Origin: Megascapheus bottae
Lineage: Eukaryota; Chordata; Mammalia; Rodentia; Geomyidae
Length of the DNA stretch: 64,000 bases
Assembly: GCA_024803745.1 (NCBI GenBank)
Contig: JANJXV010000152.1
Coordinates: 1,539,501-1,603,500, forward strand
Direction: 5' to 3'
The notes beneath the pieces are model-generated. The model made no database searches. It was not told where the DNA came from and was given only the letters and a program-made list of their open reading frames with translations. The position numbers and the translations under genes are program-made. Below, piece after piece: positions 36,073-47,869 of the stretch (its first letter is position 1; each line of letters begins with the position of its first letter).

Positions 36073-36195
36073 CTGTTCCATTAGCAATCTCATTGTCTTG
36101 GCAAGTTGTGCAAGAAAAGCAACAGCAGCCTGTCCCTCCTGAGGAGATTTTCTGAATCCAGGACCACAACTCTCACAGTAGACAGAGTGAGTAGG
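36073..36195 (-). pseudogene. V2R pseudogene, cysteine-rich-domain exon (exon 5)
   Basis: The minus strand has an acceptor TTCTTCAG ending at 36196, then codons for SVYCESCGPGFRKSPQEGQA. After a one-base deletion near 36123, CCFSCTTCQDNEIANGT follows in the next frame, ending at a consensus donor G|GTAAGC (36067-36073). The cysteine pattern is that of the V2R/class C cysteine-rich domain linking ligand-binding and membrane domains. The exon is 123 bases, one short of 124, in line with the single-base loss. Splice sites outlived the reading frame. It lies 1.3 kb upstream of the 7TM exon, in the correct order. Confidence 0.92.
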
Positions 36196-36302
36196 CTGAA
36201 GAAACTCCGATATGTGTCAGTAACTGCTCAGAATTTTACATAATACTACAAAAATACATCATTTTAACATAATGTTCCATTAAGCATATTATTTCTTTTT
36301 TA

Positions 36303-36475
36303 TTACCAATCATGGGGCTTGGATTCAGGGTCTGGGCACTATCCTTGAACTTTCTCAATGCTAGTGTTCTGGCACGTGAGCACCACTTCTGGCTTTTTCT
36401 GTGTATGTGGTAACTAAGGAATCAAACCCAGGGCTTCATGCATGCTAGGCAACCACTCTACCACTAGGCCAAGCC
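36303..36475 (-). repeat. Dimeric ID-type SINE, antisense
   Basis: 'accaatcatggggcttgg' to 'accactaggccaagcc'. Confidence 0.85.
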
Positions 36476-36751
36476 ATAATATCGTCTTACTTTCTACTGG
36501 GCATGATGTGAGAATCTTCTCACACAAGCTCATTCAAGGATTCCTTGAAGATGTTTACAATAGTAGACCAACCAACCACTGAATGACGCCTCCACAGATT
36601 GTAGCAAAGTAAAGATTTCAACCACATGAAGTGATTCCTGTGTTACTTTGAGAAAGTGTTAAAAAAAACTTGCTAAGAAATACGGGACTTGTATTTTATG
36701 ATGCTATTCTGAATCATTGCTACTCTACACAATCAGTGTTAATGTCTACTT

Positions 36752-36808
36752 TTTGATACTGGTCCTGTGGTTTGATCTCAATATATGTGCATTGACCTTG
36801 GGCTTTTT
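36752..36808 (-). repeat. ID-type SINE fragment, antisense
   Basis: 'atactggtcctgtggtttg' to 'gaccttgggctt', cut off by the next SINE's T-run. Confidence 0.65.
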
Positions 36809-36965
36809 TTCCAGTCCTCAGGCATGAACTAAGAGCCTAGGCGCTTTCTTTATTCCAAAGCACCACTTCCAGGTTTTTTCTGTTTATGTGGTACTGAGAA
36901 ATTGAACCCAGGTGTTCATGAATGCTAGGCAAGCAAATCAAACTCTATGCCAAATTCCTGGTCCC
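36809..36965 (-). repeat. ID-type SINE, antisense, inserted into the previous one
   Basis: Starts with a T-run and 'ccagtcctcaggcatgaac', ends 'gccaaattcctggtcc'. Confidence 0.8.
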
Positions 36966-36974
36966 GGACTGTTT

Positions 36975-37155
36975 TTCCCATAAGGGTAGCACTCTACCAC
37001 CTGACCCACAGATCTACTGAAGATTTTGATGGCCAATTGACATAAGAATCTCAAACAATTTTCTGGCAGGTTAAAGTTCAAACTGAACCGTAATCTTAGA
37101 TTTGAGGACGGTGGCTTCCTCAGTAGATAGGCATGAGTCACTAGCCCCAGCCCTT
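36975..37155 (-). repeat. B1-headed/ID-tailed SINE, antisense
   Basis: 'agcactctaccacctgaccc' and 'aggcatgagtcactagcccc'. Tail end truncated. Confidence 0.75.
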
Positions 37156-37320
37156 CGTTCCTGGTGGTTAAATGAATTTAAGAGTCTCACGAAAGGTCTT
37201 AGTTGTACTGCCTTCAAATTTTAGTATTTGTAGCTCACCTACCTAAGCAGAAGTTATTGCAGGAGTATATTGCTTGTATCCAACCAGGTATAAATTTTAA
37301 GGTGAAAGCATACAGAGTAG

Positions 37321-38430
37321 GAGATCTTGACTAACCATACAACAAACAAAGTCCTAATATCTAAAATATATCAAAACCTCAAAAAATTGAATCACTCCAA
37401 AATTAATCTCCAAATAACCATCCTATTAAAAGATGGGCCAAAGATTTAGAGTATTCTCTGAAGAAGAAATAAGAGTGGCCTATAGACACATGAAGAAATG
37501 CTCAATGTTTCTGGCCATAAAAGAATTGCAAATCAAAACATCTCTAAGATTCCATCTCACACCAGTTAGAATGGCCAGGATAAAGAAATATAATAACCGA
37601 TGCTGGTGGGGATGCGGCCAGGAGGTATCACTACTATACTATTGTTGGCAGTTCAAATTCATTGAACCATTATGGAAAGCAGTATGGTGGTTTCTCAAAA
37701 GACTACACATAGAGCTCCCCTATGACCCAGCAATTCCAATACTTGGCATTACCAAATGGTCCAGAAACAAGGACATAATAAATGCACTAGCACAATGATG
37801 CTCATTGCAAGACTATTTTCCACAGCAAATCTATGGAACAAAACTAAATGCCCCTCAGTAGATAATGGGGTCATTAAGATGTCGTATTTATTAACAGTGG
37901 AATTCTATGCTGCCATCAGAATGAACGATATAAAGAAATGGAAAGACTTAGCAAAAATCATATTAAGTGAAGTACTTTGGACTGAGAAGAGCATAGCATC
38001 AATGGTTTCCGTCATTTTTCGTAATTAATATAAACCTTGAACTCTCTTAGCAGAGGTTTACAATATGGCAAACCCTACATACATAAGGCCACATAGGATG
38101 AGGCTAAACGAAAAGACATTCAGGATATGGAAACAAGGACCATAGGAGATGATACTGTTGTTCTTAATGTCCTAAGTTATTTCTCATCTCTTATGTTTTC
38201 CCTTGGTTATCTCGTATTGTTACAGTATCTTACCTTGTTATCCATTACATTGCATGTATATTTATTTGTTTATTTGAAATAGAATAGGGAAGGGGGAAAA
38301 TTTTGAGGGGAGGGTGAGGCGGGAGGGAAAGGGGGACAAAAGCATGAGAAGGGTATAAATTTTTGTGAAATAATGTACCTTCTATCTGACGAATATAATG
38401 TAACCCTTCTATTAATTACAATTTTTAAAA
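37321..38430 (+). repeat. L1 3' fragment (ORF2 C-terminus and 3'UTR)
   Basis: Starts 'ctaaccatacaacaaacaaag' and carries HMKKCSMFL, RCWWGCGQE and ELPYDPAIPILG in frame, then a frame change near 37750. The 3'UTR ends 'attaattacaatttttaaaa'. Confidence 0.92.
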
Positions 38431-38552
38431 TAATGTGAAAGAAGCTTCAGTTAATGCAGAGAACAAGTCACATATTAGCTGTGTTTCGAAGTGATCTGTC
38501 AACCATGACTGTGAATGGAAATGCCAGAAATTCTACCAATAAAAATTAGAAT

Positions 38553-38772
38553 GGCCAGGTGCGGTGGCTCACACCTGTCATCATAACTATCCTGGGGGCT
38601 GAGATCTAAGGATCAAAGTTCAAAGGCAGCCCAGGAACGAAAGTCTGTGAGACTCATCTCTAATTAACTGATAGAAAATTGGAAGTGGCTGTATGGCTCA
38701 AGGGTAGTGTGGTTGTCTTGAGCTGAAGAACTCAGTGTCAATGCCCAGACCCAGAATGCAAGCCCCAATGTC
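38553..38772 (+). repeat. B1-headed/ID-tailed SINE
   Basis: 'ggccaggtgcggtggctcac' head (close to the 7SL-like consensus) and 'aatgcaagccccaatgtcc' end. Confidence 0.9.
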
Positions 38773-38885
38773 CAAAAAAGAGTTAGAATGGCTAAATGTA
38801 GCAAAACTCAAGATCAAAGGATACCTTCATGTAAAGAAACAAACTTCAACATCAACGCCCCTCACTGAGTATACGAAAGGGTAGT

Positions 38886-39218
38886 ACATGCAAATGACCT
38901 CCAGGATAGTGAAACAAAAGCCATATAATGAATGATTGTTGTCCTTAATGTACTATGATGTCTCTCATCTCCTTTGCTGTCCCTTGGTTATCTCATATTG
39001 GTATAGTATTTCACTTTGTTATCTGATATATTGAATTTATTTGTATTTGGATATTTGAAATTTGATAGGGAAGGGGGGAAAACCAAGACGGGTGGGGGGT
39101 GTGGGGGGGGAGGGAAATGGGTACCAAGACATGTGAAAGGGTATCAATGTATGTGAATTAATGCACCTTCTATCTGGCAAATATCATGTAATCCTTTTAC
39201 TAATTACAATAAAAAAAA
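38886..39218 (+). repeat. L1 3'UTR fragment
   Basis: 'gacctccaggatagtgaaac' to 'attacaataaaaaaaac', including the G-rich 'ggtggggggtgtgggggggg'. Confidence 0.92.
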
Positions 39219-39220
39219 CA

Positions 39221-39287
39221 TCAATCCTCAGATCTTAACTTCCTAAATGGCTAGGATTACAGATGTGAACCACTGGTGCGTGCCTTG
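39221..39287 (-). repeat. B1-headed SINE fragment, antisense
   Basis: 'atcctcagatcttaacttcc' and 'gattacagatgtgaaccac', the 7SL-like head only. Confidence 0.75.
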
Positions 39288-40080
39288 TCTGTTGTCTATT
39301 CTTCTATGAATAAATCTTATGCAGAAAGCCAAAAAAAAGAAATCTAAAAGAAAGCTGCCGTATCTTAACATTTCACACCCAATAGACTTGAATCAAAGTG
39401 ACAAAAATGACACAGTTGTAATGTAATGAAAGGATCAAATTTACAAGATGAAATTGCAGTTTGAAACGTGTATTTACTTACACACTATCCAAAATTTGAA
39501 CTATGTTAATCAGACTTTGAAATAGTCCTCAATCCTATACTAGCTGAAGATTTTATGGAGGGATCATCCAGACAAAATTAAGAGGGAAGAATCAGAGTTC
39601 AATTTCCCACTTGATCAGGATAGCCTCATACAGACTCACAGAATATTTTGTTCAACATCTGGATAAAACTTTGCTCATCAACATACTGAGCATTCACCAG
39701 GAGAAATTACCATATGGGACACAAAGCAGCCAGATTTTTAAACATAACATGGAAAGTATATTGAGCACACATGCAGACATGCGGTAAGAAAGCCAGAAAT
39801 TAATGAGGAAAAGATTCACATAGTATGAAAGTTAAATGAATTACTTGTGAACCATAATTAAATAGTAAAATATAGTGAGAAAAGTGTTCAACTAAATTAA
39901 ATAAACAACTTATGATAGTGAATTGTATTTGAAGACAAATTTCATTAAATAAACTTATCCTTGGAGCAAATGAATATGAAAACCATATATATATATAAAA
40001 CGGAGTGAGAGGAATAACAGGAAACTGTAATCTTTTGTTAAATCAAGCAGACAGATACTGAGCTAAAGAATCTGCACTAG
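39288..40080. other. Unannotated stretch, possible V2R intron
   Basis: No repeat recognised. The minus strand at 39540-39640 has a faint receptor-like string, too weak to call (see rejected items). Confidence 0.4.
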
Positions 40081-40199
40081 ATATCAAGGAACACGAGATT
40101 TTTTATACTACTATTTGCTGTTCTTTTTTCCTCTTTTTTTCTGATTTTTTCCTATCTTTTTCTCTGGTTTATTCCCTTTCATCATCGTTTTTCTTTCTC

Positions 40200-40455
40200 T
40201 ACTTTATCTTGCATGTAAGATGGTCTGATTTGGGGAAGAGAATGGGAAACCCAGAAAGGGCAGGACAAAGGGTGAACCAACTCAGCAGACATTAGATAGT
40301 ATGGTGGAAACATACTGTACAACTTGGTATGGAGACAAGTCTGAATGGTTAAAACAGAAAATAAAGGAGGGATTTACACTGATCAACAAGAAATATATTC
40401 ATTATCTGAATTATGTAAGTACTCTGTTCATCATGTACAATAAAAATTTAAAAAT
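40200..40455 (+). repeat. Old LINE 3' tail fragment
   Basis: 'aaagggtgaaccaactcagc' and 'catactgtacaacttgg' match 6640-6710. Ends 'caataaaaatttaaaaattt'. Confidence 0.6.
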
Positions 40456-40569
40456 TTAAAATAAAATAAAAATAACAGAAAGTAAGAGAACAGACACTGA
40501 ACTGAAGAATTTACACAGAATCTCAAAAAACTAGAAGTAACAATCTTCAAGTTATTAAAAGGAATGAAA

Positions 40570-40800
40570 TAATCAAGCAGAAAGAGTAGGTCAAAGGATG
40601 AGCCAAATCAGTGATATGAGACACTCTATTCGAAGTGAACTTTACAGTTTGATATAGGGAATAGAGTGGAGTTAGGAGATCAAAGGGTGGGAGAAAATGA
40701 GGGAAGAGTGACTCAGTTCAAAAAAAGGCACTCCTTACTTGACTTACATAATTTTAAACTCCCTTTATTTCACCTTCATAATAAAATCTAAATTAAAACA
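40570..40800 (+). repeat. Old LINE 3' tail fragment, second copy
   Basis: 'aaaggatgagccaaatcag' and 'gaactttacagtttgatat'. Ends 'ataataaaatctaaattaaa'. Confidence 0.6.
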
Positions 40801-40854
40801 ATAAAGCAGATGGTTTGAAAATGCAGTATCAAGAAAAAAAAGGATTTTGCTTAT

Positions 40855-42021
40855 TTAGGTATACTCTCTTCTTTTTTTGGTAAGGTTTGCTAAGGGTTTG
40901 TCAATTTTGTTAATTCTTTCAAAGAACCAACTCCTTCTTTTGTTAATTCTTTCAATAGTTTTTTTGGATTCCAAGTCATTTAATATTGCTTTGATTTCAA
41001 TAATTTGCTTTCTTCTACTGGGGTTCGGGTTGGTTTGTTGCTCTTTTTCCTGGAGCTTAAGGTGAAACATTAACTTGTTGGTTTGCGATTTTTCCAACTT
41101 GTTGTTGTAGGCACTCAGAGCTATAAATTTTCCTCTGAGTCCTGCCTTTGCTGTGTCCCAAAGGAGCTGGTATTTTGTGTGCTCCTTATTGTTAAATTTC
41201 ATAAACTGTTGGATTTCTGTTCTGATCTCTTCGATGACCCATTGGTGATTCAACAATGTGTTGTTTAATCTCCAGGAGTTACAGGGTTTTTGTTGGTGGA
41301 GATGTGTGTTCAGTTCCAATTTGATGCCTTTGTGGTCTGAGAGCGTGCAGGGAATAATTTCAGTGTTTCTGAATCTGTGAAGGCTTGTTTTAATGCCTAA
41401 GATGTGATCTATTTTGGGAAATGTTCCATGTGCTGCTGAAAAAAACATATCTTGTGCTGTTATTGGGTGGAATATTCTGCAGATGTTTGTTAGATCTAGT
41501 TGGTCTATATAGTTGTTCAAATCTAAGATTTCTCCATTGAGTTTTTGCCTTGTTTATCTGTCCATAGGTGAGAGTGGTGTGTTAAACTCAAAAACAATCA
41601 CTGTGTTTCGATCTATGTATGGTTTCAGTGAACGTAAAGTTTGCTTGATGAAGGTTGGTGCTCCGGAATTGGGTGTGTAGATATTTAGGATCGTTATGTC
41701 TTCTTGGAAGAAAGATCCCTTTACTAGTATGTAGTAACCTTCTTTGAATTTTCTCACTAATTTTAGTTTGAAGTCTATTTTATCTGATATGAGGATGGCA
41801 ACTCCAGGCTGTTTATGAGGGCCGTTAGCTTGATAGAGTTTATTCCAACCTCTCACTTTCAAAAGGTCTTTGTTTTTTGGGGTAAGATGTGTCGCTTGAA
41901 GACAGCAGAATGATGGATCTTGCTTTTTGATCCAACTAGACAGTCTATGCCGTTTAATTGGGGAGTTAAGTCCCTTGATATTGAGCGTTAGGATTGAGAG
42001 ATATTTATTAGTTCCTACCAT
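40855..42021 (-). pseudogene. L1 ORF2 endonuclease portion (inverted part)
   Basis: Starts at an ATG (42021) with LSILTLNIKGLNSPIKRHRL, the N-terminus of the apurinic-type endonuclease. A frameshift/stop occurs near 41554-41520. Catalytic positions: the usual Glu of the QETH motif is Ala (QATH, codon 41893-41895), and the Asp of GDFN reads EFN. SDH near the end is retained. It ends abruptly near the RREY segment at the outer edge of the insertion. ORF2p normally supplies endonuclease and reverse transcriptase for retrotransposition; this copy is dead. Confidence 0.88.
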
Positions 42022-42069
42022 TTTTAAAAGTTTTTATTAGGGCCTGTGTCTTGACAGTTCTTGTGGTAC

Positions 42070-43236
42070 TTAGATGGTATGCTGTTTAGGTGCCATTTCT
42101 TTCCCTATATTGCAGTTATTTTGGTTTTCTATGTATAGAACATCTTTGAGTATTCTCTGTAGTGTTGGTTTTGTTGCGACATATTGTTGCAGCTTTTCCC
42201 TGGAATGGAATGTTTTTATTGTTCCCTCAGTTATGAATGAGAGCTTAGCTGGGTACAGTATTCTTGGTTGGTAGTTATTTGACTTGAGGGCATGGCATAT
42301 ATGCTTCCAGACACTTCTTGCTTGCATGGTCTCTGCTGAGATATCTGGGGTTATTCTGATTGGTTTTCCTTTAGAGGTTACTGAACCCTTTTCCCTGGCT
42401 GTCTTTAGGATCCTTTTTTGGTTTCTACTGATCCAGTTCGGATTACGATGTGGCGGTGGGATGTTCTTTTCTGGTCAGGTCTGTTTGGGGTTCTAAAAGC
42501 TTCTTGTATCTGGTTGGGTCTGCCCTTCTGGATATTTGGGAAATTCTCTGAGATGATTCCCTGAAGTATATTTGCAATACCATTGACCTCTTTCTCCAGA
42601 CCCTCCTCAATACCAATTAGCTTTAAATTAGGCTTCCTAATTGTATCTTGGACCTCCTGAAGCGCTCTCTCGTGTTTCCTAGATTTGGATTGACTCATTT
42701 TCTGTTCTTTCTCTAAAACATCTAAATCATCTTCAGCCCCAGAAATTCTCTCTTCTGCATTGTCTAACCTGGTATTAAAGCTATCTAATTTATTCTTCAT
42801 CTCCCTTGCTTCTAATTGCTCATTTTTGATGCCTTGCATCTCTTCTTTTAGATCATGTAAGGATTTCTTTAGCTCCTTGATTTCCATTTGAGTGGTTAGC
42901 TCAGTACCTTTATTCTCTTTGGATATTTGCTGGAGTTCGGTCACCTTTTTGTTTGTGTTTTCTATGAAAAACCTTTATTATGGCCTCCTTTATGGCTTCT
43001 CCTTTTTCACTTATCACCTTGTTAATGGTTTCCTCTTGTTTAGCTATGGCTTCCTCCCTTATCTCTTTCTTTATATTTTCACATTTTTCATTAAAGATGT
43101 TTATCAATTGCATTTGTATAGCACTTGGAAGACTCTCTTCTAGGTTTGCCAGTGACTGTTCCATTGTCTGTTTATATTGGGTGGGGAATGTTATTCCTTG
43201 ATTTGACATTTTTCTTGAGTTTCTTGTTCTGCCCAT
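42070..43236 (-). pseudogene. L1 ORF1 (RNA-binding chaperone), broken
   Basis: ATG at 43236 (MGRTRNSRKMSNQ). Coiled-coil segment rich in Glu/Lys heptads (about 42600-43100), then RRM and C-terminal domain pieces (NIQKGRPNQIQEAFRTPNRPD; FHSREKLQQYV) to a stop at 42070-42072. The frame changes near 42930 and near 42400. The gap to the ORF2 ATG is about 48 bases. ORF1p normally coats L1 RNA as a trimer in the cytoplasm. Confidence 0.88.
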
Positions 43237-44640
43237 TTGAAAATGGGAGCACGATTAATACTTAACACAATTATAGTTTTTCAGATATAACCAACCTCGA
43301 CCTCTTTAGCTGGCAGACACTAGATGTTCACGGTTTTGGATTGGTATCATCACTCTTTTTGTACACTTGCAGACCAGACTAATACAATCACTGGTCACCG
43401 ATTTATGACCAAAAAAATAAGCCTCTCACTCCAATCTCTATTGTATTTAAGTCCCTCTGGACCTAGAGTATCATTGAACACCTAAATATACAGTATTGCT
43501 CAACAGCCATCAAGTGTAGATCCATGCATTATACGGGTTGAAAGATGATCAGAGGACCAGAGATAGAAAAATAGTATAAGAGAGATCAGGGGAGGTACAA
43601 TAGGAATAACGTAGGAGTGTAAGATTATTACAGTAATGAAGAAAAGGTATAGTGTAAGGATATCTGACCTAAGTTGTTTCGCAGGTAGCGTATTTGAGTA
43701 CAAAGTTTGGAAAGGATTAGCTAAAACTTATGAAAGTAAGAAGGGTAATTACAAGAATATATCGAGAAAAGAGGGAGGTAGATATAGGAGATTTCAATGA
43801 TGGAAAATTTTAAAAATAAAGAAGAAAAAACAGGAAATTAAGACAACAAGCACAAAACAAGAACAACGAAAAAAACATACAAAACAAAAAACAGAGCAAT
43901 AAAAAAGAAAAGCAAAAAAGCAAAAAGAACAACAAAAAAAAAATTAAAAAGAGAAAGAAAATGGTGGGGGGAGGTTCCTCACTATTGTGAGCTCTTAAGA
44001 AATACTAGGATTGAGACCAGGAGATTAAAAAGCAGATGACTGTATCAATATAGATATCATTTGTATTCAGACTGTACCCAGAGATGTCACTATGTTTCCA
44101 GGAATGACCACAGTGACAGAGGGATGTGGGAGAAAAAGAGAAGAAAAAAACAGTGTAGGTGGGATGGTAAAGATAAAATAAGAAAACCTATAAATGCAAT
44201 TGAAAGATGGGGTGGAAGAAAAAAAAAGAAAAAAAACAAAACAAAGACAAAGAACAAAAAAAGAGAAAGAATTAAAATAAAAGAAGAAAAAAAGGTCTTC
44301 AGGATACTTTGGGTGGGGGTTGGGATCAGGGCAGGATGGCAGGATAGGAAACTTGTGTCTCCACTAAATTCAGGATCCAAACAGTTCAGAAAGTCTTTTT
44401 CTCTTGTGATCTGGCTATGAGGTATTTTCCATCCGATTGTTTGTTTGGGAAAAGGAAGCTGAAAGATTGGTGGGCGGGTTTTGTTTACTAGGCTTGTGGC
44501 TGGCACGGGGGACGGACTTCAGCAGCTCTGGGGACCGGATTTCCGGCTAAGAGATCTCTGGGAAATCCTTTGCCAGTAAGAAAGATGGCGCAGCCAGCAC
44601 CACCTCTCAGGTTCCAATTGCTTTGGCCTAGGTCGTTGCC
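43237..44640 (-). repeat. L1 5'UTR (inverted part), A/T-biased type
   Basis: The first ~490 bases next to ORF1 match the 5'UTR of the full-length L1 at 57016-57403. Beyond about 43727 the two diverge completely. Here it is strongly A-rich on the plus strand (43800-44300) and then moderately GC-rich to the inversion junction near 44640. Confidence 0.8.
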
Positions 44641-44644
44641 AGAT

Positions 44645-47260
44645 TATCATGAGGGAATACTTCTCAAACCTTACGCCAACAAATTTGAGAATCTAGAAGA
44701 AATGGATGAATTCCTAGCCAATATTATCATACCCACACTGAACCAAGAAGAACTGACACAACTAAACAGGCCTATTTCAAGCACTGAAATAGAAATGGCA
44801 ATAAGAGTCCTTCCACCTAAGAAAAGTCCAGGGCCAGATTGATTCACTGCTGAATTCTATAAGGTCTTCAAAGCAGAACTCATACCAATACTCCTCAAGC
44901 TCTTCAACGAAATGGAAAATGAAGGTTCCTTACCAAACTCATTCTATGAAGCCAGTATAATGACCTCAAACCCATTTGTAAGGAAATGGAAAGACTTAGA
45001 AAAAATCATATTAAGTGAAGAAGCCAGACTAAAAGGAACATAGGTTCAAAGGTTTCCCTCATTTTTTATAATCATTAGAAACCTTGGGCACTCATAACAA
45101 AACTTCTCAACAAAATACTGGCCAACCGTCTACAACAACTTATCAAAAAAATTATACAGTATGATCAAACAGGATTCATCACAGGGAGGCAAAACTGGTT
45201 CAACATACGCAAATCAATTAATATAATTCAACACATCAACAGGAGCAGGGACAAAAATCCCATGATTGTCTCAATAGATGCGGTAATGGCATTTGACAAG
45301 ATCCAACACCTCTTTATGTTAAAAGCTCGGGAGAAACTAGGAATCCAAGGAACATTCCTCAGTATAATAAAGGCTGTGTATGACAAACCCACAGCTAGTA
45401 TTATACATAATGGCGAAAAGCTAAAGCCATTACCTCTAAAATCAGGAACGAGACAAGGATGCCCACTCTCTCCACTACTCTTTAACATAGTACTAGAATT
45501 CCTAGCCAATGCAATAAGGCAAGAAGCAAGCATAAAGTGGATCCAAGTAGGTACAGAGGAAATAAAACTATCCCTCTTTGCGATGACATGATTCTGTATT
45601 TAAAGAATCCTATAGACTCTACTCCCAAGCTCCTTGAGCTGATTCAAAGATTTGGAAGGGTAGCAGGCTATAAAATTAACCCTCAAAAATCTACTGCCTT
45701 CCTCTACGCCAACAGTGAGAGTAACGAGGCAACAATCAGGAAGCCAACTCCTTTCGCAATAGCCTCAAAGAAAATAAAGTACCTAGGAATTAGCTTATCT
45801 AAGAATGTAAAGGACCTTTTTGATGAAAACTTTAAAACCCTTAAAAAGGAAATTAAAGCAGAAGTAAGGAAATGGAAAAACTTCCCATGCACCTGGATTG
45901 GAAGAATCAACCTCGTGAAAACGACAATCTTGCCAAGGGCTGCCTACAAATTCAACGCAATACCCATCAATATCCCAATGTTATTCTTTAAAGAAATAGA
46001 AGAGGCAATTAAAAATTTTATATGGAATAATAAAAGAACCCATATAGCAAAAACACTTCTTAGCAGAAAGAACAGCACAGGAGGAATTTCAATACCAAAC
46101 TTTAGACTATATTACAGAGCAATAATTATCAAAACAGCTTGGTACTGGCACAAGAACAGACCTGAAGACCAATGGAATAGAACTGAGGACCCAGATATTA
46201 AACAACAGACCTATGGCCCCATAATCTTTGACAAAGGAGCCAGAAAGATAGAATGGAAGAAAGATAGCCTCTTCAACAAATTGTGCTGGCAGAACTGGTT
46301 AAGCACCTGCAGAAAATTAAAGTTGGATCCTTCTTTGTCACCCTGCAGTAGAATTAACTCCAAATGGATCAAAGACCTCGAGGTAAGAGCTGACACACTG
46401 AAAACTTTACAAGAAGGATTAGGAGATACACTAGGCCACCTTGGCACAGGTCGAAAGTTTCTTAGTAAGGACCAAGAATCACAACAACTCAGAGAAAGGC
46501 TGGATAAGTGGGACTGCATTAAACTGCAGAGCTTTTGTATGGCAAAGGACATAGCTAGTTAATTAGTTAGGAAGCCTACACAGTGGGTGAAGATCTTCAC
46601 CAACCATACAACGGACAAAGGCCTCATATCTAAAATATATCAACAGCTCAAAAAATTAAATCACTCCAAAACAAATCTCCAAAGTAATAGCCATCCCATT
46701 GAAAAAATGGGATAAAGACTTAAAGAGAGTCTTCTCTGAAGAAGAAACAAAAATGGCCTATAGACACATGAACAAATGCTCAACATCTCTGGTCATGAAA
46801 TGCAAATCGAAACAACTCTAACATTCCACCTCACTCCAGTTAGAATGGCCAGGATCAGGAAATCTAATAACAGTAGATGCTGGAGGGGATGTGGCCAGGA
46901 GGGATCACTACCACACTGTTGGTGGGAGGGCAAACTCGTTCAACCACTATGGAAAGCAGTGTGGCAGTGCCTCAAAAGGCTAAACATAGAGCTTCCCTAT
47001 GACCCAGCAATTCCACTACTTGGCATTTACCCAACCATCCAGAAACTAGGGCATACTCAATCCACTAGCACATCAATGTTCATTGCAGCATTATTCACCA
47101 TAGCAAGGATATGGACCCAACCTAGATGTCCCTCAGTTGATGAATGGATCCACAAGATGTGGTATTTCTACACAATGGAATTCTATGCTGCTGTCAGAAA
47201 AAACGACATCGCCCCATTTGTTAGGAAATGGAAAGACTTAGAAAAAAATCATATTAAGTG
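44645..47260 (+). pseudogene. L1 ORF2 reverse transcriptase to C-terminus (plus-oriented part), broken
   Basis: RT region opens at [11 protein letters not shown]. In-frame TGA at 44840-44842 in PGPDG. A patch of L1 3'-terminal sequence replaces part of the RT at about 44962-45092. RT resumes with [15 protein letters not shown] (45441-45485). A one-base loss breaks the FADD catalytic box (about 45579-45590). An uninterrupted 340-codon stretch runs to 46562, then frame changes, and the C-terminus (ELPYDPAIPLLGIYP, YTMEFYAAVRK) ends at a stop at 47259-47261. Confidence 0.9.
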
Positions 47261-47712
47261 AAGTAAGCCAGACTCAAAGGAACTTAGGCTCAATGGTTTC
47301 CCTCATTCATCATAACCTCTAGAAACCTTGGGCTCTACCAGCAGAGATTTGCAATAGAGCAAAAACTTGATACAAAAGGCCATATAATATAAAGCTAATT
47401 GAACGGACCTCTAAGATATTGAAACAAAAGCCATATAATGAATGATTGCTGTCCTTAATGTCCTATGTTATCTCATCTCTTTTGCTGTTCCTTTGTTATG
47501 TCATATTGACACAATATCTCACTTTGTTATCTGATATATTGGATACATTTGTATTTGGTTACTTGAAATTGGAGAGGGAAAGTGGGGAAAAGCCAGAGGG
47601 GGTGGGGGGAGGGTAATGGGACCAAGACATTTGGAAGGGTATCAATGTATGTGAATTAATGCACCTTCTATCTGGCAAATATCATGTTACCCTTTTATTA
47701 AATACAATAAAA
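47261..47712 (+). repeat. L1 3'UTR
   Basis: 'aagtgaagtaagccagac', a G-rich tract (47580-47620) and 'gcaccttctatctggcaaat', then AATAAA-like tail. Confidence 0.92.
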
Positions 47713-47869
47713 AAGAACAAAAAAAAGAAAAAAGGAGTTTCTACAAAAACAAAAAGGACATAAAACAAGTAAAAATTATGAAGAGCTTACTGTCCTGGAA
47801 AGATGATACACAAAAGGAAACTATCCTCTTCTACAAAAAGGCAGAAAATCACTTAAAGGTAGATTCAAG

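Larger units (their letters stand above)
40845..47712 (+). mobile_element. Near-complete L1 with 5' inversion (twin-primed insertion)
   Basis: 40845-44640 is L1 in minus orientation (endonuclease end of ORF2, ORF1, 5'UTR reading right to left). 44645-47712 is L1 in plus orientation, starting in ORF2 ([18 protein letters not shown]) only some 60 bases beyond the point where the inverted part stops. Outer left edge and inner restart are thus adjacent in a normal L1, the signature of twin priming. The 3' end is A-rich at 47700-47730. A-rich candidate target duplications 'aag(A)8gga' (40831-40844) and 'aag(A)6gga' (47725-47736). Both ORFs are broken. Confidence 0.9.

Noticed and set aside
39540..39640. 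Minus-strand string weakly like the end of V2R exon 2 and start of exon 3
   Set aside because: Needs several frame changes over 30 residues; not distinguishable from chance by eye.
44061..44506. Frames of 119 and 138 codons on opposite strands
   Set aside because: They fall in the A-rich L1 5'UTR (poly-Lys / poly-Phe composition).
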